The notes beneath the pieces were generated by a model. The model saw only the letters and a program-made list of their open reading frames with translations. It did not search any database and was not told where the DNA came from. A DNA stretch of 45,452 nucleotides, from assembly GCA_002430835.1 (NCBI GenBank), contig DJDA01000033.1, positions 1-45,452 on the forward strand. Reading direction: 5' to 3'. The stretch's first letter is position 1. Every line of letters starts with the position of its first letter. The position numbers were made by a program, and so were the translations under genes. This stretch comes from Brevundimonas sp. UBA5936 (GTDB lineage Bacteria > Pseudomonadota > Alphaproteobacteria > Caulobacterales > Caulobacteraceae). Positions 24,878 through 34,125 of the stretch are shown here, piece by piece.

Positions 24878-25129
24878 TGGAGCGCTGCCTCGCCGACCAT
24901 CGGCCCGGTCTCGTCTTTTACCAGGATGCCATGCGCTACCGGATCGGTGATGTCGCGCAGCCAGTGTGGCGGAGGTCTTGATTAGGGCGAGTCCAGGTGT
25001 AGGTGGTGACCGTCGCGCACGATATGCGGCGCCTGGGCGCGATACTCACCGCAAATGACGTTCCATGGGCCAAGCATGGGCACGCCTTCCCAGCGGGAAT
25101 CTTATTGGCCCTTAAGTCACTGAAAAGAA
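24878..25129. other. Gap between integrase and tRNA-Val, no intact gene
   Basis: A 252-base stretch with no open frame longer than a few dozen codons. The minus strand has gene-like codon use in pieces (around 24970-25100) interrupted by stops, so it may be the remnant of an older gene cut by integration. Confidence 0.4.
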
Positions 25130-25204
<75 letters not shown>

Positions 25205-25320
25205 GCCTGTTCTGCGGCCCGGCCGACTGATGTGTCGGTGGGCGGGAAGGCGGCGTCTATAACCCGCAGTTTGCGGGGCCTGCAAGGGGCTTTGACGCCT
25301 TTCTTCGACTTTTCTTTCGG

Positions 25321-25677
25321 TTAGGCCGCGATCATGCGTTCGACCTCGTTCACCAGGTCGCGCAGGTGGACGGGTTTGGACAGAACCTTGGCTTGAGGCG
25401 AGGCCTGGGCGGCGCTGAGGGCGACGGCGGCGAAGCCGGTGATGAACATGATGCGCAGGCCCGGCTGGCGAGCGGCGGCGACGCGCGCGACCTCGATCCC
25501 GTCGGCGCCCGGCATGACGATGTCGGTCAGCAGCAGGTCGTAGGGGCCCTGGTCCAGGGCGTCGATGGCGTCGTCGCCGTTCTCGCAAGCCACGACCTCA
25601 TGATCGGCCCGCTCAAGGGCGCGGGTCAGGAAGCCGCGAAGAGAGTTGTCGTCTTCGGCCAGAAGAATGCGCGCCAT
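25321..25677 (-). CDS. cpdR: Single-domain response regulator CpdR
   Basis: A 118-residue stand-alone receiver domain with the acidic pair ED(9)D(10), phospho-acceptor D52 in LLLTDIVMPG, and Lys in LSKPVHL. Sequence and length fit CpdR, the Caulobacterales regulator that, when unphosphorylated, sends the ClpXP protease to the cell pole to degrade cell-cycle substrates. MARILLAEDD at the N-terminus is characteristic. It is divergent from the N-formylglutamate amidohydrolase gene. Confidence 0.8.
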   Translation of the reverse strand: MARILLAEDDNSLRGFLTRALERADHEVVACENGDDAIDALDQGPYDLLLTDIVMPGADGIEVARVAAARQPGLRIMFITGFAAVALSAAQASPQAKVLSKPVHLRDLVNEVERMIAA

Positions 25678-25807
25678 GATCGTATCGAAACCGTTGGGGA
25701 ATTGGCGGCCAGCCTAGGCTCGGCCGGGTAAACCGGCGATGAAGACGAACGGGGGCGCGGCGGCATCGGGGCGCGCCTTCCGCTGCGAAGCAGGCTATGG
25801 CGAAGGC

Positions 25808-26629
25808 ATGGATGCGCCTCAGCCGCCCTTCTGGATCGTTCCGGCGGACGCCGGGCGGGCGACGCCCCTGGTGTTCGCCTCGCCGCATTCGGGCGACCTC
25901 TATCCCGACGACATGGAGGCGACGGCCTCGGCGCGGGCGGTCCGCAGCGCCGAAGACGCGGCCGTGGATCAGTTGATCGACTGCGGGCCAGGAGAGGGGG
26001 CGAGCCTGATCGCCGCGCGCGTCGGCCGGGCCTATGTCGACCTGAACCGGGCGCCGGACGAGTGGGATCCGGCCCTCATCGTCGATGCAGTCGCGCCGCG
26101 CGCCAGCGCCAAGGCTCAGGCCGGCTATGGCGTGGTGGCGCGGCTGGCGGGGGACGGGACGCCGCTCTATGGGCGTCGGCTGACGCGAAGCGAGGCCGAG
26201 GCGCGGGTGGCGCGGGTGCACGCCCCCTATCATGCGGCCCTGGCGGAGATGATGCAGGCGGCGCGGGCCGAGTTCGGGCGGGCGGTGCTGATCGATTGGC
26301 ACTCCATGCCCGCACGGGCGACGAACGGGGTCGTGGACGTGGTGCTGGGGGACCGGCATGGGACCAGTTGCGAGGCGCTGCTGACGCGGCGTCTGCGGCG
26401 GATGTTCGAGGCGCAGGGACTGACGGTCGGGCTGAACCGGCCCTATGCGGGCGGCTATGCGACTCAGACCTGGGGGCGGCCGGATGAGGGCTTTCAGGCC
26501 GTCCAGATTGAACTGAGCCGGGGCCTGTACTGGGATGAGGCGGCCTGGGCGCCGTCGCCGGGCTGGAAGCGCTGCCGCTCGGCCCTGCGTCGGGTGATTG
26601 CGGAGTTCTGCGCCGACTGGCGCGCCTGA
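25808..26629 (+). CDS. N-formylglutamate amidohydrolase family protein
   Basis: A 273-residue zinc hydrolase of the HutG2-like/N-formylglutamate amidohydrolase family. Motifs are FASPHSGDLYP, DLNRAPDEWDP, VHAPYHAAL, LIDWHSMP and GYATQTWGRP. The family hydrolyses N-formyl-L-glutamate (histidine degradation) or related acyl-amino acids; no other hut gene is nearby, so the substrate is open. ATG 25808 gives the family-like beginning; the upstream in-frame ATG at 25739 lies in the promoter area of cpdR. Confidence 0.85.
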   Translation: MDAPQPPFWIVPADAGRATPLVFASPHSGDLYPDDMEATASARAVRSAEDAAVDQLIDCGPGEGASLIAARVGRAYVDLNRAPDEWDPALIVDAVAPRASAKAQAGYGVVARLAGDGTPLYGRRLTRSEAEARVARVHAPYHAALAEMMQAARAEFGRAVLIDWHSMPARATNGVVDVVLGDRHGTSCEALLTRRLRRMFEAQGLTVGLNRPYAGGYATQTWGRPDEGFQAVQIELSRGLYWDEAAWAPSPGWKRCRSALRRVIAEFCADWRA

Positions 26630-26653
26630 CGGCTGCGCTCGAGGCAAAAAAAG

Positions 26654-26678
26654 AGCCGCGCCAAACGGCGCGGCTTTG
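26654..26678. terminator. Intrinsic terminator after the amidohydrolase gene
   Basis: A perfect 9-bp stem, AGCCGCGCC (26654-26662) and GGCGCGGCT (26667-26675), with loop AAAC. An A-run precedes it and a short T-run follows. The 190 bases after it, to the next gene end, are AT-rich and hold no gene I can support. Confidence 0.8.
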
Positions 26679-26871
26679 AAAGTCTATAGGGAGGAAACGC
26701 CCAGGAAGGGCAAGACGCTCGAAAGCGTCGAAAACCAAGCTAGTTTGCAGCGCACAAAAATACAAGTCTCGATTCAATCTTATACAATCACGGGGTGTTA
26801 CGGAGTTTGGCGCTCACTCCCATGATCCTGAAGTGCAGGGCTGTGTCGTTGATTTCGCAGTTGCGAGATCG

Positions 26872-27558
26872 TTAGCCCCGTTCAAGCAGGCGGCGAGCCT
26901 GCCGGATGGCGCCGGCGGCGGGCGATGCGAGCTGGCGCCAGGCCAGTAGGGCGAACACCGACACGGCTCCCAGCATCAGCCACAGCGGCCCGAACAGCCA
27001 GGCGGCGGCCGCCAGGGCGAAATAATAGCCGCGAACGCCCTGGTTGAAGCTGGTCAGGGCGGGGTTCAGCACGCGCGCCACGGCGCGGCCATAGGCGACG
27101 CGGTCGGCTTCTTCATGGATTTCAGGCGCGGCGCCGATCAGGGCGACGGTGTAGTTCAACTGGCGCAGCGCCCAGATGAAGTCGAGGAAGCCGCGGGCCA
27201 GGCACAGCAGCACCACAGCCAGCTTGGCCTCCATCAGGCGCGGGGCGACGGGTTCGGCGCCGACGGCGGCGAAACCGCGCATGGCCGCCTCGCCGCCGAA
27301 CAGAACGCCCGCCACAGCGGCGATCAGCAGCAGATTGGTCGAGGCGAAGAAGGAGGCGGAGTTGATCGAATGACCCATCAGCTGGCTGTCGATCAGCCGC
27401 ATCTCACGATGGGTCATGGCGCGCATCCAGGCGTCGCGCACCGACAGCATGTCCATGTTGAGGGAACCGCTGCGTCGCGCCACCAGGCGAATCAGCGGGC
27501 CGTAGCCCAACCAGGCGACGACAAAGACGAACAGGGCGATCCAATCGAACAGACTCAT
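26872..27558 (-). CDS. DUF599-type membrane protein
   Basis: A 228-residue integral membrane protein with about four helices. It carries family features RDAWMRAMTHREMRLIDSQL, HSINSASFFASTNLLLIAAV and LNPALTSFNQGVRGYYFALA. The family function is unknown. The ATG at 27558 fits the family start; the frame continues to 27630 but that part is not hydrophobic or family-like. Divergent from ppa. Confidence 0.8.
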   Translation of the reverse strand: MSLFDWIALFVFVVAWLGYGPLIRLVARRSGSLNMDMLSVRDAWMRAMTHREMRLIDSQLMGHSINSASFFASTNLLLIAAVAGVLFGGEAAMRGFAAVGAEPVAPRLMEAKLAVVLLCLARGFLDFIWALRQLNYTVALIGAAPEIHEEADRVAYGRAVARVLNPALTSFNQGVRGYYFALAAAAWLFGPLWLMLGAVSVFALLAWRQLASPAAGAIRQARRLLERG

Positions 27559-27685
27559 GCCTGATTGACGCCACGTCGGCCCGCGCAAGGCAAGCGTGAT
27601 CGCCGCGACGCTTGCCGTAAAGCCGCGCAAAGCTTATCACGCGCGTCAATTCTCTCCCCGTTCGCACCTGCAACAAGAGCGCATC

Positions 27686-28243
27686 ATGAACATCGACGCC
27701 ATCCCGGTCGGCCCCAACGCGCCGTGGGACATCAACGTCATCATCGAGATCCCGCAGGGCGGCCTGCCGGTGAAGTATGAGATGGACAAGGAGTCGGGCG
27801 CCCTGTTCGTCGACCGCTTCCTGCACACCGCCATGTACTATCCGGGCAACTACGGCTTTGTGCCGCACACCCTGTCGGACGACGGCGACCCCTGCGACGT
27901 GATCGTGTTGAACCCGACGCCGGTGGTGCCGGGCTGCGTGATCCGCTCGCGCCCGATCGGCGTGCTGAAGATGGTCGACGAGGCCGGCGGCGACGAAAAG
28001 ATCCTGGCCGTGCCGGTCGACAAGCTGAACCCCTACTACACCGAGGTCTCCAGCTACCGTCAGCTGCCCGCCATCCTGATCGAGCAGATCGAGCACTTCT
28101 TCACCCGCTACAAGGATCTGGAGAAGGGCAAGTCGGTCACGGTCAACGGCTGGGGCGACGCGGGCGAAGCCGCCGAACTGATCGCCGCCGGCATGGCCGC
28201 CCACCAGGCCAAGCTGGCCGCCAAGGGCGAAGCCGCCGCCTGA
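27686..28243 (+). CDS. ppa: Inorganic pyrophosphatase (family I)
   Basis: A 185-residue soluble pyrophosphatase that hydrolyses PPi to phosphate and drives biosynthetic reactions. The motifs MDKESGALFVDRFL, YPGNYGFVPHT and DGDPCDVIVL (the D-x-D-P-x-D metal site) are complete. ATG 27686 gives the canonical MNIDAIPVGPNAPW start; the in-frame stretch from 27596 is upstream leader. Followed by a strong terminator and convergent with the aldolase gene. Confidence 0.95.
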   Translation: MNIDAIPVGPNAPWDINVIIEIPQGGLPVKYEMDKESGALFVDRFLHTAMYYPGNYGFVPHTLSDDGDPCDVIVLNPTPVVPGCVIRSRPIGVLKMVDEAGGDEKILAVPVDKLNPYYTEVSSYRQLPAILIEQIEHFFTRYKDLEKGKSVTVNGWGDAGEAAELIAAGMAAHQAKLAAKGEAAA

Positions 28244-28269
28244 TTGGCGTCTGCATCTGAATATGAAGA

Positions 28270-28300
28270 GGCCCCGCTGGAAACGGCGGGGCCTTTTTTT
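28270..28300 (+). terminator. Intrinsic terminator of ppa
   Basis: Stem GGCCCCGC (28270-28277) with GCGGGGCC (28286-28293), followed by seven T. Position 26 bases after the ppa stop. Confidence 0.9.
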
Positions 28301-28324
28301 GGGACTGTTGCTTGCTTCCTCTCC

Positions 28325-28359
28325 GCCGTCATTCTCGGGTCAAGCCCGAGAATGACGGC
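28325..28359. repeat. 15-bp perfect inverted repeat between convergent genes
   Basis: GCCGTCATTCTCGGG (28325-28339) and CCCGAGAATGACGGC (28345-28359) around TCAAG. Palindromes of this type are common intergenic repeats in alphaproteobacteria. Here it lies between the ends of ppa and the aldolase gene. Confidence 0.85.
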
Positions 28360-28387
28360 AGGATAGGGAGGGGGGAAGGAGGCGTGG

Positions 28388-29059
28388 CTACTTCTTCCTG
28401 AACGCCGCGATCGCCTCGACGGTCTGGCGCACCTTGGCCTCGATGCCGGCCCAGTCCTTCGCCTGAATGGCGGCCTCGGTGATCAGCTTGGACCCCATGC
28501 CGGTCGCCACGATGCCGGCGCCGAACCATTTGGCGATGGAGCCTTCGTCCGGGTCGACGCCCCCGGTCGGCATGATCTTGCTCCAGGGCATCGGCCCCAG
28601 CACTGCCTTGACGAAGTCCGGCCCGCCGACCGAGGCGCCGGGGAACAGTTTGACGATATCGCAGCCCAGTTCCTGCGCCTCGGAGATGTCGCGCACCGAG
28701 CCGCAGCCGGGCGAATAGGCCACCTGGCGGCGATTGCAGACCTTGGCGACCTCGGGGACCAGGCAGGGGCTGATGACGAAGCGCGCGCCCGACGCCAGAT
28801 AAAGGGCCGCCGTCGGCGCATCCAGGATCGAGCCAACGCCCATGATGATGTCGGGATCGGTGCGCGCGAACTCTTTCGACAGGGCGGTGAAGGTCTCCCA
28901 GGCGAAGTCGCCGCGATTGGTGAACTCGATCGCCTTGGCGCCGCCGCGCGCGCAGGCCCGGATCACCTCGGCGCAGACCTCGACATCGGGGTGATAGAAG
29001 ACCGGCACCACGCCCTGGGTTTCAAGGGCGGTGAGCACGCTGAGGCGGTCGTGGCGCAT
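28388..29059 (-). CDS. KDPG/KHG aldolase family protein
   Basis: A 223-residue class I aldolase of the Eda family. Active-site features: Glu in AIEFTNRGD, the Schiff-base lysine in DIVKLFPGASVGG, and MPTGGVDPDEGSIAKWFGAG for phosphate binding. In the Entner-Doudoroff pathway Eda cleaves KDPG to pyruvate and glyceraldehyde-3-phosphate; the upper pathway genes (zwf, pgl, edd, glk) are 6 kb away, and this could be their missing step. It carries small differences from typical Eda, so a related 2-keto-3-deoxy aldol substrate is also possible. Confidence 0.82.
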   Translation of the reverse strand: MRHDRLSVLTALETQGVVPVFYHPDVEVCAEVIRACARGGAKAIEFTNRGDFAWETFTALSKEFARTDPDIIMGVGSILDAPTAALYLASGARFVISPCLVPEVAKVCNRRQVAYSPGCGSVRDISEAQELGCDIVKLFPGASVGGPDFVKAVLGPMPWSKIMPTGGVDPDEGSIAKWFGAGIVATGMGSKLITEAAIQAKDWAGIEAKVRQTVEAIAAFRKK

Positions 29060-29148
29060 GGGGTCTCCTTCGCAAGTCTGACGGCCGCAGATCGGCGGTC
29101 GCCGCCCTTGGCGTCAAGGGCGGCGGGGATCAATCCTGGTAAGCGTCG

Positions 29149-29988
29149 CTATTCAGCGGTCGCCAGCTCCACCAACCGCTTCACCATGGCGCTGTCGGGA
29201 TCGGCCAGCGAGTCCAGCACGGTGAAGTGGTCGGCTCCCTCGACGATCTCGACATGGGTGTCGGCGCCCTTGCCGCCCCAGGCGGCGGCCATCTCGCGGC
29301 TTTGGCGCACGAACTCATTGCTTTCGTTTCCGCCCACCCAGCAGTCCAGGGCGGTGCCGCCGGGCGTCGCTCCGTTCGGCGCGGGCCAGTGGATCGGCGA
29401 CAGGGCGCGCGCGACCGGCGCGTCCAGTCCCAGCGCCTCGTTCAGCGAGGTATGGACCAGCGGCTCCAGGTCGAACACGCCCGAGATCGCCAGCGCCGCC
29501 CGCGCCCGGCCTTCGGACAGCATGCCCGCCGCCATATGTCCCCCGACCGAATGGCCGAACACCAGCGGTCGCTTGCCGGTGCGGGCGCGGACAGCTTCCG
29601 TCGCCTGACGCATCTGGCCGATGATCTTGCCGACCGCGACGCCGGGCGCCAGGTCATAGCCCGGCACGACGACGCTGATCCCATGCTCCAGCAGGGCGGG
29701 CGCCACCCAGGCGAACCAGCCCCGGTCCAGCGCCTGCCAGTAGCCGCCGTGCATGAAGACGGCGACCGGCGCGCCGGCGCCTGCGTCGAACCATTCCATC
29801 TTCTGTCGTTCGGACGGGCCGTATTCGATCGTCTCGGGGCGGCGGGCGTCGATCACCCGCAGCGATTCCTTGCGCCAGCGATCCAGAATGGCGGGGTGGC
29901 CCGGCACGCGGGCGCGGTTGTTATAGGCCGCCTCATAGGCCGCGGCCCGTTCCATCTGCGTCGCCTCGGGCGACAAAGCCTTACCCAT
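29149..29988 (-). CDS. Alpha/beta hydrolase, arylformamidase-like
   Basis: A 279-residue alpha/beta hydrolase. The oxyanion block VFMHGGYWQALDRGWFAWV and the nucleophile elbow FGHSVGGHMAAG resemble arylformamidases (kynurenine formamidase); the His is in EGADHFTVLDSL near residue 254. The likely reaction is hydrolysis of N-formylkynurenine or another small ester/amide. No other tryptophan-degradation gene is visible near it, so the assignment stays at family level. Confidence 0.8.
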   Translation of the reverse strand: MGKALSPEATQMERAAAYEAAYNNRARVPGHPAILDRWRKESLRVIDARRPETIEYGPSERQKMEWFDAGAGAPVAVFMHGGYWQALDRGWFAWVAPALLEHGISVVVPGYDLAPGVAVGKIIGQMRQATEAVRARTGKRPLVFGHSVGGHMAAGMLSEGRARAALAISGVFDLEPLVHTSLNEALGLDAPVARALSPIHWPAPNGATPGGTALDCWVGGNESNEFVRQSREMAAAWGGKGADTHVEIVEGADHFTVLDSLADPDSAMVKRLVELATAE

Positions 29989-30038
29989 GTCGTCTCCATC
30001 CGCTAGAGACCTCCGCTTGAACGGGAGGCTTGAAGGCC

Positions 30039-30296
30039 ATGATGACCGCCATTTTCGTCTTCATCAAATGCGAGTTGGGCTACGCCAACGATGTTGCGGC
30101 CGATCTGGTCGATAATGTCGAGAATGTGAGCGAGGTCTATTCGACGTCGGGCCAGCACGACCTGCTGGCCAAGTTCCAGCTGCCCAAGGATGCCGACATC
30201 GGCACCTTCGTGACCAAGCAGGTGCAGACGCGCCCGCACATCCGCGACACCTTCACCGTCATCACCTTCTCGCCCTTCCTGCCCTCGAAGAAGTAG
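30039..30296 (+). CDS. Stand-alone Lrp/AsnC ligand-binding (RAM) domain protein
   Basis: An 85-residue protein corresponding to only the ligand-binding half of Lrp/AsnC regulators (IFVFIKCELGYANDVAADLV, then VYSTSGQHDLLAKFQLP, ending TFTVITFSPFLPSKK). The helix-turn-helix is absent. Such small RAM proteins bind amino acids and form oligomers; role unknown. GGGAGG about 10 bases before ATG 30039 supports the start. Confidence 0.82.
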   Translation: MMTAIFVFIKCELGYANDVAADLVDNVENVSEVYSTSGQHDLLAKFQLPKDADIGTFVTKQVQTRPHIRDTFTVITFSPFLPSKK

Positions 30297-30360
30297 GGTT
30301 CCGTTTTCAAAAAGGACCGGCTAGCGTCCTTCCCAAGCAAGAACGCGAGGGAGGGCGGCC

Positions 30361-31545
30361 ATGGCCGATCTGGAGACGTTCCGCGCGCAGACGCGCGCCT
30401 GGCTGGAGGCGAACTGCCCGCCGGAGTGTCGCGGCGCGCAGCCGCTTGAGGCGGACATGGTGTGGGGCGGGCGCAACGCCGTCTTTCCGACCCCTGCACA
30501 CAAGGTCTGGCTGGAGCGCATGGCCGAACGCGGCTGGACCGCGCCGGAATGGCCGCGCGAATACGGCGGCGGCGGGCTGAACCGCGAAGAAGCCAAGGTG
30601 CTGGCCGCCGAGCTGCGCCGCATCAAGGCCCATCCGGCGCTCTACAGCTTCGGCGTCTGGATGCTGGGCCCGGCCCTGCTGGCCTTCGGCACGGAAGAAC
30701 AGAAGCAGCGCTTCCTGCCCCCCATCGTGCGTGGTGAAATCCGCTGGTGTCAGGGTTATTCCGAGCCGGGCGCGGGTTCCGATCTCGCCTCGATCCAGAC
30801 CCGCGCTGTCGATCAGGGCGACCACTGGATCGTAAACGGCCAGAAGATCTGGACATCCTACGCCGACAAGGCCGACTGGATCTTCTGCCTGGTCCGCACC
30901 GACCCCGAGGCGCCCAAGCATCTGGGCATCAGCTTCGTCCTGTTCGACATGGCGACGCCGGGCGTGACGACGCGGCCCATCACCCTGATCAGCGGCAAGT
31001 CGCCCTTCTGCGAGACCTTCTTCGACGACGTGCGCGTCGAGAAAGAGAATCTGATCGGCGCGCTGAATCGCGGCTGGGACGTGGCCAAGGCCCTGCTGGC
31101 GCATGAGCGGACCATGATCGGCGCCATGGGCGATACCGGCGTCGGCCGCCCGCTGGGGCAGGTCGCGGCCGATAATCTGGGGCTGGACGAGGCCGGGCGA
31201 TTGGACGCGCCGCTCCTGCGCGCCCGCATCGCCGACTACGACATCGACGCCGTCGCCTTCCGTCTGGCGATGGAGCGGGCCGGCGATCAGATGAAAGCGA
31301 AACAGGCCCACCCGGCGATCGCCTCCATGTTGAAATACTACGGCTCCGAACTGAACAAGCGCCGCCACGAACTGGCCATGGCGGCGGGCGGATCGGACGC
31401 GCTGGAATGGGAGGGCGAGCGCTCGAACGACGGTCAGGCCGCCCGAGACTGGCTGCGCACCAAGGCCAACTCCATCGAGGGCGGGACCAGTGAGGTGCAG
31501 CTGAACATCATCGCTAAACACCTGCTGCAACTGCCGGGAGCCTGA
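30361..31545 (+). CDS. Acyl-CoA dehydrogenase, large-type subunit
   Basis: A 394-residue flavin-dependent acyl-CoA dehydrogenase. Blocks include ERGWTAPEWPREYGGGG, QGYSEPGAGSDLASIQTRA (FAD/substrate contact), GQKIWTSYADKADWIFCLVRT, and the C-terminal SIEGGTSEVQLNIIAKHLL. It would introduce an alpha-beta double bond into an acyl-CoA. Gene pairs like this one and the next often form heteromeric dehydrogenases acting on bulky (sterol-like or branched) substrates; that is inference. Separated by 4 bases from the next gene. Confidence 0.9.
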   Translation: MADLETFRAQTRAWLEANCPPECRGAQPLEADMVWGGRNAVFPTPAHKVWLERMAERGWTAPEWPREYGGGGLNREEAKVLAAELRRIKAHPALYSFGVWMLGPALLAFGTEEQKQRFLPPIVRGEIRWCQGYSEPGAGSDLASIQTRAVDQGDHWIVNGQKIWTSYADKADWIFCLVRTDPEAPKHLGISFVLFDMATPGVTTRPITLISGKSPFCETFFDDVRVEKENLIGALNRGWDVAKALLAHERTMIGAMGDTGVGRPLGQVAADNLGLDEAGRLDAPLLRARIADYDIDAVAFRLAMERAGDQMKAKQAHPAIASMLKYYGSELNKRRHELAMAAGGSDALEWEGERSNDGQAARDWLRTKANSIEGGTSEVQLNIIAKHLLQLPGA

Positions 31546-31549
31546 GCCC

Positions 31550-32668
31550 ATGCCCCTGATCCTGACCGAAGAGCAGACCCTGCTTCAGGACGCCGCCGAC
31601 GGCTTCCTGAGCGAACGCGCGCCCATCGCCCACCTGCGCCAGTTGCGCGACAGCCGCGACGCGGACGGCGTCTCACGCGACCTGTGGCGGGCGTTCGGCG
31701 AGATGGGCTTTTCCGGCGTCGTCATCCCTGAGGAAGACGGCGGCTCGGGCCTCGGCGCGGTCGAGGCGGGCGTCATCGCCGAAAGTCTGGGCCGCACCCT
31801 GACGCCGTCGCCCTTCATGGGTTCGTCCGTGCTGGCGGCGACGGTGCTGAAGACGGCGGGATCAGAAGCGCAGATGGCCTGGCTGGTGAAGATCGCGGCG
31901 GGCGAGGCCATCCTCAGCCTCGCTGTCGACGAAGGGCCCAAACATGCGCCAGCCAGGATCGCAACGCGCGCTGAACGCTCGGGCAACGGCTTCAAGCTGA
32001 ACGGCGCCAAGGGCTTCGTGCTGGACGGCCACGTCGCCGACGCCCTGATCGTCGCCGCGCAAACGGACGAAGGCCTGACCCTCTTCCTGATTGATCCGAC
32101 GACGCCGGGCGTGACGGTCGAGCGCACCGTCATGGTCGACGCCCACAACGCCGCCCGCGTGACGCTGAGCGAGGTTCAGGTCGACGCTGACGCCGTCATC
32201 GGCGCGGTGGGTGAGGGGCAGGGGCCGCTGGACGCCGCCCTGACGCTGGGCCGCGCCTGCGCCGCTTCGTCGCTGGTCGGGGCGGGGGATCAGGCGTTCA
32301 AGACGACCCTCGACTACCTGAAAACCCGCAAACAGTTCGGCAAACTGATCGGCGAGTTTCAGGCCCTGCAGCACCGCGCCGCCCATCTGTTCACCGAGCT
32401 GGAGCTGGCCAAGGCGGCGACGCTGGCTGCGCTTCAGGCCATCGACGCGGGCCACCCCGACGCCGAACAGGCCGCCGGAATCGCCAAGGCCAAGGCCGGT
32501 CGCGTCGCCGAACTGGCGGTGCAGGAGGCGGTCCAGATGCACGGCGGCGTCGGCATGACGGATGAGTTCGACGTCGGCCTGTTCATGAAGCGGGTCCGCG
32601 TCCTGAACGAACTGCTCGGCGACGCCCATTTCCACGCCGAACGCCTGGCCCGTGCGCAAGGATTCTGA
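31550..32668 (+). CDS. Acyl-CoA dehydrogenase, second subunit
   Basis: A 372-residue acyl-CoA dehydrogenase family protein. It shows GFSGVVIPEEDGGSGLGAVE, LNGAKGFVLDGHVADALIV, DYLKTRKQFGKLIGEFQALQ and QMHGGVGMTDEFDVGLF. It is less similar to classic enzymes than the first subunit, as usual for the partner in alpha-beta acyl-CoA dehydrogenases. The start lies 4 bases after the first subunit, so the two are co-translated. Next, 90 bases downstream, is hmgA. Confidence 0.9.
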   Translation: MPLILTEEQTLLQDAADGFLSERAPIAHLRQLRDSRDADGVSRDLWRAFGEMGFSGVVIPEEDGGSGLGAVEAGVIAESLGRTLTPSPFMGSSVLAATVLKTAGSEAQMAWLVKIAAGEAILSLAVDEGPKHAPARIATRAERSGNGFKLNGAKGFVLDGHVADALIVAAQTDEGLTLFLIDPTTPGVTVERTVMVDAHNAARVTLSEVQVDADAVIGAVGEGQGPLDAALTLGRACAASSLVGAGDQAFKTTLDYLKTRKQFGKLIGEFQALQHRAAHLFTELELAKAATLAALQAIDAGHPDAEQAAGIAKAKAGRVAELAVQEAVQMHGGVGMTDEFDVGLFMKRVRVLNELLGDAHFHAERLARAQGF

Positions 32669-32758
32669 CGCTTCCCGATTGATCCAGGGCAAAGCCGTGT
32701 GGCTCAGGATGACGGCGCGAGATTCACTCGCTACACCTCCCGATAAGGGAGAAACGAC

Positions 32759-34051
32759 ATGACGCGATCCAACGCGCCCGCCTATCAGACAGGCTTCGCC
32801 AACCACTTCGCCACCGAGGCGGTGGACGGCGCCCTGCCGGTCGGCCGCAACTCGCCGCAGCGCCCGGCGCTGGGCCTCTATGCCGAACAACTGTCGGGCG
32901 CGGCCTTCACCGCTCCGCGCGACCACAATTTGCGCAGCTGGCTGTATCGCCTGCGGCCCTCCGCCCAGCACGGGCCGTATCAGCCGTTCGCGCAAGGCCG
33001 CGTGCGTTCCGGCCCCTTTACCGAGACGCCGCCCAATCCCAACCGGATGCGCTGGGATCCGCTGCCCATGCCGGACCAGCCGACCGACTGGGTCGAGGGG
33101 CTGACCACCTATGGCGGCAACGGCGACGCCGATTCCGGAACGGGGGTGGGCGTCCACCTCTATGTCGCCAACCGTTCGATGGTCGATCGTGTCTTCTATT
33201 CGGCCGACGGCGAGCTGCTGATCGTGCCGCAGCAGGGGGCGCAGCGCTTCGTCACCGAGATGGGCGTGATCGAGGCCGCGCCGGGCCACATCGTCGTCAT
33301 CCCGCGCGGCGTGCGCTTCCGCGTCGAGGTCGACGGTGAGGTGCGCGGCTATGTCTGCGAGAACTACGGCGCGCCGTTCCGCCTGCCGGACCTCGGCCCC
33401 ATCGGCTCCAACGGCCTGGCCAATCCACGCGATTTCGAGACGCCTGTCGCCGCCTTCGAGGACGTGGACCGTCCGACTGAGTGCGTGCAGAAATACGGCG
33501 GCCAGCTGTGGGTCACGACCTTCGACCACAGCCCGCTGGACGTGGTGGCCTGGCACGGCAACTACGCCCCTTATCGCTATGACACGGGGCGGTTCAACAC
33601 CATCGGCACGGTCAGCTTCGACCACCCGGACCCGTCGATCTTCACGGTCCTGACCTCGCCCAGCGACACGCCGGGCACGGCCAACTGCGACTTCGTCATC
33701 TTCCCGCCGCGCTGGATGGTGGCCGAGGACACCTTCCGTCCGCCGTGGTTCCATCGCAACGTCATGAGCGAGTTCATGGGGCTGATCTTCGGCGAGTATG
33801 ACGCCAAGGCGGGCGGCTTCGCCCCCGGCGGCGCCAGCCTGCACAACCGTATGAGCGGCCACGGCCCGGATCAGGCCAGCTGGGACGGCGCGACCAAGGC
33901 GGACCTCAAGCCGCACAAGATCGAGAACACCCTGGCCTTCATGTTCGAGACGCGGATGCCGATCCGCACCACGGCCTGGGCGGAACAGACGCCATTGATG
34001 CAACTGGACTACGACGACTGCTGGACCGGCTTCGAGAAGGGCAAGGTCTGA
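32759..34051 (+). CDS. hmgA: Homogentisate 1,2-dioxygenase
   Basis: A 430-residue non-haem iron dioxygenase that opens the ring of homogentisate to maleylacetoacetate in tyrosine and phenylalanine breakdown. Family blocks: YQTGFANHFATEA at the start, RSWLYRLRPSA, VIPRGVRFRVEV, DVVAWHGNYAPYRYD, and the ligand region PWFHRNVMSEFMGLIFGEYD with HNRMSGHGPD. Full family length. A strong Shine-Dalgarno (AAGGGAG) precedes ATG 32759. Downstream genes of the pathway (maleylacetoacetate isomerase, fumarylacetoacetase) are not in the window. Confidence 0.96.
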   Translation: MTRSNAPAYQTGFANHFATEAVDGALPVGRNSPQRPALGLYAEQLSGAAFTAPRDHNLRSWLYRLRPSAQHGPYQPFAQGRVRSGPFTETPPNPNRMRWDPLPMPDQPTDWVEGLTTYGGNGDADSGTGVGVHLYVANRSMVDRVFYSADGELLIVPQQGAQRFVTEMGVIEAAPGHIVVIPRGVRFRVEVDGEVRGYVCENYGAPFRLPDLGPIGSNGLANPRDFETPVAAFEDVDRPTECVQKYGGQLWVTTFDHSPLDVVAWHGNYAPYRYDTGRFNTIGTVSFDHPDPSIFTVLTSPSDTPGTANCDFVIFPPRWMVAEDTFRPPWFHRNVMSEFMGLIFGEYDAKAGGFAPGGASLHNRMSGHGPDQASWDGATKADLKPHKIENTLAFMFETRMPIRTTAWAEQTPLMQLDYDDCWTGFEKGKV

Positions 34052-34077
34052 AGCCTTCCCGTCACTCCATATGAAAA

Positions 34078-34108
34078 GGGCCCCGCCGCGATCGCGACGG
34101 GGCCCTTG
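34078..34108 (+). terminator. Intrinsic terminator of hmgA
   Basis: GGGCCCCG (34078-34085) pairs with CGGGGCCC (34098-34105), followed by a weak T-rich stretch; A-run in front. Also able to serve the convergent lipoprotein gene. Confidence 0.8.
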
Positions 34109-34125
34109 TTCTGTGCGATGTCCGC

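Noticed and set aside
31862..34003. Leftward open frame of 713 codons
   Set aside because: Antisense to the second acyl-CoA dehydrogenase and hmgA, both certain genes.
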